Shown: piece by piece, positions 55,173 to 64,000 of the stretch | Numbering within the stretch: position 1 is the stretch's first letter | Layout: each line of letters opens with the position of its first letter | From: Chimonanthus salicifolius | Lineage: Eukaryota > Streptophyta > Magnoliopsida > Laurales > Calycanthaceae | Assembly (NCBI GenBank): GCA_013350335.1 | Contig: CM023538.1 | Span: 60,315,080-60,379,079 of the forward strand | Reading direction: 5' to 3' | DNA: 64,000 bases | Notes under the pieces: generated by a model | What the model saw: the letters and a program-made list of their open reading frames with translations, nothing else | What the model was told of the DNA's origin: nothing | Database searches by the model: none | Position numbers and translations under genes: made by a program

Positions 55173-55531
55173 AATTTTATCCGGTGTGTGTGGATAGAGA
55201 ATTATACACATCTCCAAAGATTAATTACGTGCTCTAAGAGGCCTGACACCTTAATCTTTAAAAAATTGAATTAAATTATTTTCACTCTCATCCTAATATT
55301 GAATTAGAATAACATGCATATTAAGCGATTTCTCCTTAATAATAAATATATAATTTTATCTGATGTGTGTGGATAGGGATTTATCCACATCTTCAAAGAT
55401 TAGTTATGTGCTCTAAGAGACCTCGACACCTTGATCTTAAAAAAATTGAATTAAATTATTTTCACTCTCATCCTAATATTGAATTAGAATAACATACATA
55501 TTAAGTGATTTCTCCTTAATAAATATATATA
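55173..55531 (+). repeat. Tandem duplication, two units of about 180 bp
   Basis: Units 55173-55351 and 55352-55531 share AATTTTATC(C/T)G, GTGTGTGTGGATAG, GTGCTCTAAGAG, ATTATTTTCACTCTCATCC and GATTTCTCCTTAAT with roughly 90% identity by eye. The unit looks like the body and tail of the adjoining SINE-like sequence. A further scrap (GTGCTCTAAGAGGCTT) lies near 56430. Confidence 0.8.
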
Positions 55532-57590
55532 ATTTTTATACTTTTAGTTTTTTTTTAATATTATGAAAACAATCCAAAGGTGCTAGGATGAAATATTTCT
55601 AAAAAGTGACCGGTTCAACTTTTTTTAAGACTTGAGGCTAAAATCTTGACCAATTTCTATATAATAAAATGACTATCATTTGCAATACTACTATTCAATT
55701 CAAGATCTTACACAAGACGGATAAAAATTTAAATGAAGCTGGAATTTTAGACCAAGTATGTAAAAGGATTATTTTGTTTTGTATAGTCTACAAACCTCAT
55801 AATTATGATATTTGTCTATTAAAACGTACTAATAAAACTTATATTAGTCTATTAAATATATCAATATCACTATTTCGTAAAATGGAAATAATATATTAAA
55901 TTTAATTTAAAAATCCAATTAACTTATCATTTTTAAAATCTTTCACATCTAAAGGGTGGCATACCTGCCCATCTTACACGGTATTTAAAGGGAAAGGTTT
56001 GGTGTACGAGACTTTTTCATTTTTGAGTAATATTTTAAAATATTAAAAAGATAAGGTATATTACATAATTTTGGAATATAAACCCCGCCAAATTAACTAA
56101 GCTTCTGTCTGTATTTTTTTCTAATGAAAATAAAAGAACACATAATTTTTTTTAACCATGTGATCGAAAAGTAAAAATGTAATGGCCGAAGTTAAATGTT
56201 TTTCTTAATCATTTATATAGTTTCAGTTAGCTGGTTAAGGAGATTATTGGTGAGTCTCATCCTTATGTATACTCATTTACAATAGACTACCACTTTAGTT
56301 CAAATAGATCTCGCATATGGGTGAAAACAAAAAATATAAAAATAATTTAAAGTTATTAAAATTTAAAAAATTTAGACCGACTTATATTATTTTTACACAT
56401 ATTTCAATTCTCAAAGATTAATTGGGTGCTCTAAGAGGCTTGGAAAGCTTGGCAAAAATACCTAACACCAATATATGCTCGTCGACACTGAAAATTTTGC
56501 CTAAGAAAGCAGGGGTTGAACTTATCGATCTGTGTGGATTGAGAGGTTTATATATGCGCCGAGGATTAATCGGAGGTGAAATGTCTAAAAACCTTAGTTA
56601 AAAGAAAAAAACAGCCTTACTTCAAAATTCAAACATGTAATCTGATGCAACTCAGATTTGTAAAAGGAGTTTTTCTCATGTAGTTCTTCACATATTTTTT
56701 TTATATAATAATTTGAGAGCGTGGAATCTCAACTCTTAGTATACCCTGTTATCACGCTATTTATTAAGGAGATTCTTCAAAACATCCTTAATTAAGTGAA
56801 CATTTTCTTTTCTCAGTTTAGAACTTACTTTATCATTTAAATGGATTAAGTGGCTATAACATTAATAAATTGATTTCTTTTAAATTTTTATATTGAATTT
56901 TTTTAATAGGATCATTGGACCCATCATGTCAAATGTTATATGCTTTGTAAAAACAATCAGATGGTATGTAACTATTGAATCAATTATATCACGATGAGAG
57001 AATCAATTAAAAAAATCATTTTCAAATTTAATATTTCTAGCTGCACATTAATATTATACTAGTAAATGTATACAAAGAAATTGTCTTCTATCACGCTAAA
57101 TAGTCTCTCCATCCCATTTTAGTTGTCTCATTTGAAATATTTGTATTTTTTAAAGAACTCTTTATATAAAGCTAACATTCACGTGATCTTATCCATTTTC
57201 AAATACATTTTATACTAGTCAAATACAAATGAGACAAGTATTTCGAGACAATTCCAAAATCTATATAGGATAACTAATTTTCAAACCTTCTGTACGAAAA
57301 CAAAGTAGAAAGTTCGGCAGTTGTATTACTGGAGGAAAAAGGTTTGAATTTCTCAAAGACTCTGATTATATCTTATTAACCTTTGATTCTAATGTCATCT
57401 CTCCTTAGACCTAGCATTAATAATTAAATCTAATAGATTCTGTCTCTACACACAAATAAACGGCAAATTGGCATGCGACACGTCCATTGTATGAATTTCT
57501 ACGAAAGGGAGAAAAACTAAATGTATAAATTGGTTTGAGAAGACATTGAAGAAAGAAGAAGATCATCATATAAAGGTGGGAGAGTGCAGA
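55532..57590. other. Intergenic, no gene seen
   Basis: About 2 kb of AT-rich spacer with only short frames. GTATAAATTGG near 57518 is a possible TATA box of gene 9. Confidence 0.5.
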
Positions 57591-57619
57591 GAGAGAGAGA
57601 AGAAAGAAGAAGAACACAG

Positions 57620-57624
<5 letters not shown>

Positions 57625-57660
<36 letters not shown>
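57625..57660 (+). repeat. (GA)n leader of gene 9
   Basis: An uninterrupted GA run of about 36 bp ends directly at the ATG (57661). Confidence 0.9.
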
Positions 57661-57665
<5 letters not shown>

Positions 57666-59621
57666 CGATAGGCTGTACGAAGCAGCAGTAACTGGTGATG
57701 TAGAATTGCTGCATTCGTTGCTTGAAGAAGATGGAACGCTTAGAGTTTTGGTCGGAGAAGGTGGTAAAGAGACTCCTCTTCACATAGCAGCACAGTTTGG
57801 GCATGTGGAGTTTGTGAAAGAGATCTTAGAACGAAGGCCGGAATTTGCTTGCCAATTGAACTTTCAAGATCGAACTCCACTGCATCTAGCATCGGCGGAG
57901 GGCACACGGCGGTGGTGAAAGCCCTCTTAGAGAAGGATAAGAAGGCATGTTTTGTTCGTGATAGAGATGGAATGATTCCTCTCCACCTAGCAGCGGTCAA
58001 AGGCAGAGCAGATGCCTTGAAAGAGTTGGTGATTGCAAAGAAAGTTGCGACACTGGTGAAGACGAAAGCAGGGGAGCCTCTGTTACACTTGTGTGTGAAG
58101 AATGAGCAGTTTGAAGCTGCAAAGAAGTTGATAGAAATGGCAGGTGATGATGATAAAGAGTTCTTATGCTTGAAAGATGAAGATGAAAACACCATACTCC
58201 ACCTCCATACAGCCAAAAGACAGTACCAGGCATGTTTTATCTTCTTACTCATCACAACAATTTTCCTTTTATCATTTTATTACTTTTATCTGATTACTTG
58301 ATTTGCAAAATAAAAAAATATTAAGCTAATATTATATACTTTGTATAATATTAAGCTAAAATAGACTAGAATACTTTGTTTTAGTTCACTTCTAGAACCA
58401 AATGTTTACATCAAAAAACATACTTTACACTTCTTCCATGCAAATATAATTGTTTTTCATCTTCAATTTAGATTAATCACCGCTTTTTTATTCAATAATA
58501 AATGATTATACATTTTTTTTATTGTATGATTTTAATGTAATTTATTATTTTATTAATCATTTTACTCCTACTTATTATTTTTTTTCTATTCCTAGTTATT
58601 TAGCTTTCTATTTTTATTTCATATATATATGAAAGTATCTGAACAAGGAAATTGTTGTGCAGATCATTAAGCTCCTGCTTCCTCTTCCTGAAGGTAAAAA
58701 TACTACTGAAGTGGAGGTAAATGCTATGAATGCCAATGGTTCCACAGCCTTAGATGTTTTACGACAAGTGCCCTGGTAAATGCCATCAGATCAAAATTGG
58801 AATGATTCTTAGAAGTGTTAAAGCCAAGAGATCAATAGAATTACCTGGAACAGTATGCAAACGATTTCCAAAGAAGAGTTTGAAGCCGTCGCTTGAAAGA
58901 TCCAATGATTGGATCAACAGGAGTAGAGAGACACTAATGGTGGTGGCCATACTTATAGCAACAGTAACCTTCCAAGCTGCATTGAACCCTCCCGGTGGTG
59001 TCTGGCAATCAGATGAATCTCGAAATCACACAGTATGGGTTGGTGATTTTGATTATGGTCCTAACGGTACATATACATATAATGGTTCTAATTTTACAGT
59101 AGAAAAGGTTATTCACAGAGCAGGGCAGGCTGTCATGTCTGAAAAAGTTTGCTACAGAGTACATCATTTTCATGATATCAAACACTGTAGGCTTCGTTCA
59201 CTCCATACTATTAATCCTTCTACTGATATGTGGATTCTCTTTTAAAAGAAAGCTGCTGAGGCGGACTTTGATGGTCGTCACTTGGATCTGTGTAACCTCA
59301 GTGTTGGTGACGTATGAGTGTTCCTTCTTTACTCTACCCACGTATGATGGCAAAAGTTTTTTGTTTCTACTTGGAGTGATCGTCTTAGTTACCGGGTCGA
59401 TTATGTCAATAGCTCTGCTAGTCATTTCATTTCGTTTCAAGTTTTTCAAGAGGCTTCTCCACGAGATTGAAATCGTTTATCACATTTTCGTGGCCATGTT
59501 CCAAGTGAAGAAATGGTTGGTTTGGCTTCTCAAGATTCTCTCGAACAGGTGCTCCTTCAAAGATCGAAGTAAAGAGATATCAACTGATCAAAAAGATCCA
59601 GTACAAGACTGGGTTCCTTAA
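57661..59621 (+). pseudogene. Gene 9: ankyrin-repeat/PGG protein (BDA1-like), three single-base shifts
   Basis: Exon 1 (57661-58229) starts MDDRLYEAAVTGD with TPLHIAAQFGH and TPLHLASAEG, then loses one G in a G run at 57900-57902. The family frame resumes as HTAVVKALLEKD, IPLHLAAVKGR and LLHLCVKNEQFEAAK, ending CAG|GCATGT (GC donor). Exon 2 (from 58663, after TTGTGCAG) reads IIKLLLPLPEGKN and NGSTALDVLRQV, then has an extra C at 58771-58773 (stop at TAA), resumes with KCHQIKIGMILRSVKAKRS, helix 1 and NPPGGVWQSDE, and has an extra A in the run at 59142-59146. The last part keeps helices 2-4 and ends QDWVP at 59621. All other features are intact and every break is in a short homopolymer, so assembly error is a real alternative to a pseudogene. 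Confidence 0.85.
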
Positions 59622-60639
59622 TTTCTAATCACCTTGGCTTAATTGGGTATGTTGTCTTCCTCGATGTCAAGTATGACATGATTGTTGTGTGATAATCGAT
59701 CGACCTTAAGTCTTCCTTTTCTTCCCTTTGGTTTAGAGGTCATGGTGTTTATTAGAAAAAAATGTGTAGTGTGATTAGTAAGTATTTTATGCTGTATTTC
59801 TCTTAAATAGTTTGTGTACTTGGTAAGTAGTAAGTACAGTTAGTAACCAAAAGGAGGAAGAGCAAGAGATGTGGATCCATTTTGGTCCAATCATATTTTT
59901 ATATATGAAAAGGTCCAAGGGTAAAATGGAAAACTGAAGAAATCCATGTAGAGAAAAAAATATTCCCGGTTTATATAAAATTGTTAGTAGCATGAAATGA
60001 AGAGGAGAAAAATATATCTTTATTGCTCATTAAGTTATATTAAAATATTTTTAGTATACAGAAAAATAAATATGAAAAAAGTGTTAAGCAAAGAAATACC
60101 TTCCCTTTTAACATACATATGCCTGTAAAAATTATAAAAAATCACACTTTTCAATCTCATTATTTAAACCATTTATCACATATCTCTAATGTACATAAAA
60201 ATATTTTCTATTAAAAATAAGAAAACAACCTAAATAAATATAATAATTGTTTTTCACAAAAGACTATTTTTTACTCTTAGGTGCTCTTCAACCTTTTGAA
60301 TATCTCATTAAAAGAGAGTGATACGTAAAGATTTTAGTAAGCAGTGTCTGAAATTTCTCACATGTAAATTTAAAAATAAAAATAACCTATTACGAAATGA
60401 CAAAATTATTGAATCCATTATGATTGTTTTTTAATTTTTGATTGTCTTTGCACGACAACTGTCGTAACACCTACAATCAATTCTTTTTCTTTTGTCTCCT
60501 CCTATTTGGCCATTACATCTCTATAATTGATCCAACCCACAACATCTGTACCCAATTTAACCAGGTGCGACACTCCAACCTTTCTCAAGTTTTATACACA
60601 CCCTTATTTCACCCTTATTTTACCCTTTTTTTTTATAAA
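59622..60639. other. 3' flank of gene 9 and spacer
   Basis: 59975-60085 matches 41271-41400 upstream of gene 7 (GAGGAGAAAAATATATCTTT), a trace of tandem duplication. 60460-60530 resembles the minisatellite flank at 32930-32990 (ACAATCAATTCTTT, TTGGCCATT). No gene. Confidence 0.55.
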
Positions 60640-61100
60640 AATTAAAATTTTATCATTAATTATCATCAAATTGCTAAAATCTCATCTATTTAGGATCTAT
60701 TTTACGAATTCCTCTTCTCCAATTGACTCTATCATAATTTATATCATCAGTCAATTTAAAATCAATTATGTCTTTTATCTCTTCTCTAAAAAATTTCAGT
60801 GATCGACCTCTCTTTTTTGTACCTTAAATATGTAACGTCTCAAGTCTAGAAATTGAGATTATGCTTAATCTTCTATTAATATAACCAAACCATTACAAAC
60901 GAGTTTCTCTCAGTTTATTTGAATTAATTTTAAAATATTCATAATATATTCATTTCTAATTCTACTTTAAAAAAGTTAAACTACTCATCCAATAACATAC
61001 ATATTTCTTTTCTTCAATTTTTCTATTCGTCATTCCTTTGTTACCAACACTTTATTCTATTTAAATAAAGGAAAACTCTTTATTCACACAAAACTCTAAA
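60640..61100 (-). mobile_element. LINE remnant, second copy
   Basis: Homologous to 1440-1960. The minus strand encodes WFGYINRR in a decayed frame. It joins the CAACACTTTATTCTATTT / ACTCTTTATTCACACAAAAC block also found before genes 7 and 8. Confidence 0.5.
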
Positions 61101-61108
61101 GACTCTAA

Positions 61109-61790
61109 ATAGGGCACAAAGAAGTAGTGAAAATACTCTTACAGACTAATTCCGATGTATGTTTTATTCGTGACAAAGAAGGGAGGACTCCTCTCCATGT
61201 CGCTGCAATAAAAGGGCCTGGGCCTGGGCCCATCAGACACAGATTGGGTCCACTGGGCCTAAGCCCATAAGACAACTCAGGCCCAAAAGGGCTTTGAGCT
61301 ATAAAACCCAACGGATTTGACTCAGGCCATTTGAGAAGAAGCAAAGTAAAAGTTTGTGGCTTATCTCAAATGAATTCTAAAATTAGTTTAAATTTTTTTT
61401 CCTATTTAATAGGATTTAATTAATTCAAAAGTGTTGAGCAGCAAACGTTAAGCACAGAACTTAGAGGGAGTGATCATTTTTGCGTTGAAGGAGGGCTGCT
61501 CCCAAAATCTCCCACAAACAAGGGTCAGAATTGACCATGAAACTAACCCCTCGAGGTTGGTTAGCATCAATTTAGAAAAAACAAAATTGTTTTGACATCC
61601 GAGTTTTATTTTTTACTGTTAACCATCAATTTTTTTGGGATTCAATGATGCTTCTCAGTTTAGAGTCTAAAAACATTTAAGTTTGGTGCAGGTCATTAAT
61701 TTTTTGGTTGATAAAACAAAATTGGACGTGAATGCCATGAACGTGCATGATTTTGCAGCGTTGGATGATGCTTCTTGAAGACACTGTTTT
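61109..61790 (+). pseudogene. Relic of a gene 6-type ankyrin gene
   Basis: 61109-61215 matches gene 6 exon 1 (GGGCACAAAGAAGTAGTGAA, GACAAAGAAGGGAGGACTCC, GTCGCTGCAATAAAAGGG). It then runs into unrelated GGCCTGGGCC sequence. 61318-61440 matches the gene 6 intron start, and 61690-61780 matches the acceptor and start of exon 2 (TTGGTGCAG, then VINFLVDKTKLDVNAMN), ending in a stop (TTCTTGA). Start codon and most of both exons are gone. Confidence 0.75.
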
Positions 61791-62105
61791 TCTTCTCCTC
61801 TAAATCTTCATAAAATTTTAGTGCCATCATGACGATTCCATCTCCATTCTCTCGCTGTGGTCACATCATTCTCCTCTACTTGAGATGAGCTTGTCTTTGA
61901 GTTGAAATCAACATCCTCTGCAGAGAAAAAAATCATATTGGTTGCATGTTGTTTGCATGCCTTTAGGTCAATTATGTTGAATACATCTGATATATTAAGA
62001 TATTAACCTGATAAGCATTATCATTTATGCATCACAAAACTTCATAAGCTCCAATTGTTTTTTTTATCAACTTATTATAGTTGCCAACGAAGAAATGCTT
62101 CTTCA
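61791..62105. other. Intergenic, no gene seen
   Basis: No coding or repeat signal recognised. Confidence 0.5.
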
Positions 62106-62113
62106 ATTGCATG

Positions 62114-62433
62114 TCGGGTTGAAACTCGGGTCAGGTCCCAACCTCAAAAATCATGCAGATCGGGTAAGAGGGTCGCGTCGGTTTGAGATGAAAAAAAACC
62201 CGCATGGAAGTCGGTCGGGTCGGGTTGAGGAATTTATAAGTTAACCCGACCAAACCTAGTTAAAATTAGACTAAAATAGGTTCAAAATACGGGTCGCGTC
62301 AGAATTTGGATTGAGTCAGGTTAGAATTAGGGTCGGACCGGGTCGAGAATTTCAAGTCAAGAACTCGGTTCGGGTCGGATCGGATTAGGTTTCACAAATA
62401 TTGACATCCGACTCGATCCGAATTTCACCCCTA
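62114..62433. mobile_element. hAT-type MITE, diverged copy of 18750-19053
   Basis: Starts TCGGGTTGAAACTCGGG and ends CCGAATTTCACCCCTA. The interior shares GGTCGGGTTGAGGA, AAGTTAACCCGAC and GACTAAAATAGGTTC with the 18750 element. Flanking octamers ATTGCATG (62106-62113) and ATTGCGCG (62434-62441) match at six of eight bases. Confidence 0.75.
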
Positions 62434-62441
62434 ATTGCGCG

Positions 62442-64000
62442 CAAACTAGATCACCAACACTGAAGCCTACATTTTGGCAAAGTTTGCTTACAACATCCTA
62501 CTATTGTTTGTCGAAAGTTTTCTGTTTCATGATTCAATGCCTGAATTCGGTGAGTAATTAGTGGGACATTGGTGAAATAGGATGCCCATGTCAAAATAAA
62601 GGGGTCCAAGTCCAATTTCTATTTAGTGGGTTGATGGATCTTTATTCTAAAGGCCTAAATAGTCCAAGCAATAAAAGTGATGACTTATCATCCACTTGTT
62701 GCAAGAATCTATGAAAAGTCATTGTAGGTAAGTAGATTGCCAAAATAAGAAAGTGCATGTTTCTATTGGTATATAAGGGTGCAACTGGAATTGATAACAT
62801 GTTCAAGTGACCTATTATATCCATGGACGACCCTAGCATGTTAGGATTTTGTTTCTTTATTTTGCTTAGGAGACCCCTACCCTTCTTAATTTGACTTTAT
62901 TTCTTCTACATTAGAGGTATATTGAATTTACATAGACTTGATTTATTCATCCATGAACTTGCACTTAACTCGAAATCCTATTGAGTTGAAAACGTGGTTG
63001 AGGTTTTTGCATCTCTGTTATCTATTAAATTTCTATTATCAATAGTCTGCTTAGAAATATGTGATCGTGGTGGTTTTGGACATTGGAGGGTTGATTGGTA
63101 GATTTGACCTCAGATCCATCTGTTCTAAGGTTGGTTTTCAGCCAATTAGAGGCCATAGTCTTTCCTTTTTATCTTCACTTTTCTAGGGTTTAGCACGTTG
63201 TCTTCTCCTTTTCAGACCCAACCCTCTCAAAAGCCATTTATGTGCTCTCCAAAATTTGGCATTGGTACAACAATTTCAGTAATGATATCATGTGCATTTC
63301 AAAATGCTCTCTCTTCCTACTGTAAATGAGTAGACTTGGATGAGTTCATGTCAACCTATTTGGTTTTTTTGAGGACTCGTTATCTGTTTGTCCAACCCAA
63401 CCAACTTGTGATGCGGTTCAAATCGCGTGAAATGAGGAAAAACCCATTATATGAAAATGAGGCTTATGTGAAATTATTTTTGACCCGAATTGAATCTAAA
63501 ATTGATGGAGTGAAGAGAGAGGGCCTCTAGAGCATCCTAATGGACCACTTGTCCAGAATAAAGCCCATTTAAATCAGTTTGGGCCTGGCCCATTTGGGAG
63601 ACATTTTGGGCCCTAAGCCCAGTAAACTAAACTCGTTTTGTTGCTCCGATGGACCCAACAGGAAATGCATGTCAGCTGATGATGAGTCACCACCATATGG
63701 GCCTCACAATTGCAGATTGGGCGCTGGGCCTAGTTGCTAGACCGATTTTGGAAACACAGTTTTAGCAACAATGGGAGGTTTCCATCAACATGTGATGCTG
63801 ATTTTTTGAATTAAAAACTGACCTTAGTGCTGTGTTTAAACAGCAAGAAGTTAAGAAGAAACCCACTGCAAATCTTCATGCAAAAAGGCAACAGGGCCTG
63901 ACTTTGGAAGGCCTGGAAACGTTGCAACCTGAAAGAGGATCTAGACATTGTCCAGCCTGATTTCTAGGCTGTTAATCAAGGTAATAAATCATTGCAATTG
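62442..64000. other. Repeat-like end of window, no gene assigned
   Basis: 62450-62530 contains TTGGCAAAGTTTGCTTACAAC, faintly like a gypsy integrase segment, but too little to call. 62850-63020 is the inverse of 9130-9290. A frame at 63336-63530 (64 codons) has no recognised domain. The final 450 bp is richer in GGGCC motifs, as in degraded LTRs. Confidence 0.4.

Noticed and set aside
63336..63530. A 64-codon gene near the right end
   Set aside because: No domain, no intron or leader features and no paralog; the surroundings look like degraded repeat DNA.

Overview
This is nuclear DNA of a seed plant, most likely a woody eudicot. It is AT-rich, its genes carry introns, and its repeats are those of plants: Copia and terminal-repeat (TRIM) retroelements, hAT MITEs, tRNA-derived SINEs and LINE remnants. 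The species cannot be named from the sequence. No rRNA, tRNA gene, CRISPR array or bacterial-type operon was seen.

The host content is one expanded and decaying family: two-exon genes in which exon 1 (about 190-209 codons) encodes N-terminal ankyrin repeats and exon 2 encodes a PGG-type four-helix membrane domain. The layout matches plant ANK-TM proteins of the BDA1/ACD6/ITN1 type; the N-terminus is most like BDA1. From left to right: gene 1 (5022-7145, +, frameshifted); exon-2 relics at 8.5 and 9.6-10.2 kb; a gutted exon-1 relic at 17.15 kb; gene 2 (25397-19623, -, frameshifted, intron filled with retroelements); gene 4 (28451-29376, +, exon 2 only); gene 6 (33694-38446, +, divergent subfamily with a shortened exon 2); gene 7 (41641-42213, +, exon 1 only); gene 6' (45327-44695, -, broken exon 2); gene 5 (51559-50690, -, intact exon 2 without exon 1); gene 8 (52500-54788, +, the only copy open over both exons, 449 aa); gene 9 (57661-59621, +, three single-base frameshifts); and a relic at 61.1-61.8 kb.

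The cluster grew by tandem and inverted duplication. Genes 1 and 2 are tail-to-tail sisters that share their 3' flanks. A larger inverted duplication pairs about 27.1-38.6 kb (+) with about 52.0-44.5 kb (-); one arm carries a 2.4-kb array of a 46-47-bp minisatellite where the other has only a few units. Segmental copies at 38.8-39.8 kb and 41.3/60.0 kb show further tandem steps.

Mobile elements fill the rest. A 6.0-kb Copia element (10717-16730, -) has TATT...TATA termini, a 5-bp target duplication, three nonsense codons and one frameshift. A 2.9-kb non-autonomous LTR element (20777-23719, -) sits in the intron of gene 2 with a perfect duplication and primer-binding site. There are several small TRIMs, two solo LTRs, three hAT MITEs with 8-bp duplications (a fourth is diverged), and a SINE with an 18-bp duplication.

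No clearly new biological system was found. The most interesting signals are a clade-specific GC splice donor shared by genes 7, 8, 9 and one relic, the asymmetric inverted duplication with the expanded minisatellite, and the pattern of single-base indels, which means either mass pseudogenisation or residual assembly error.
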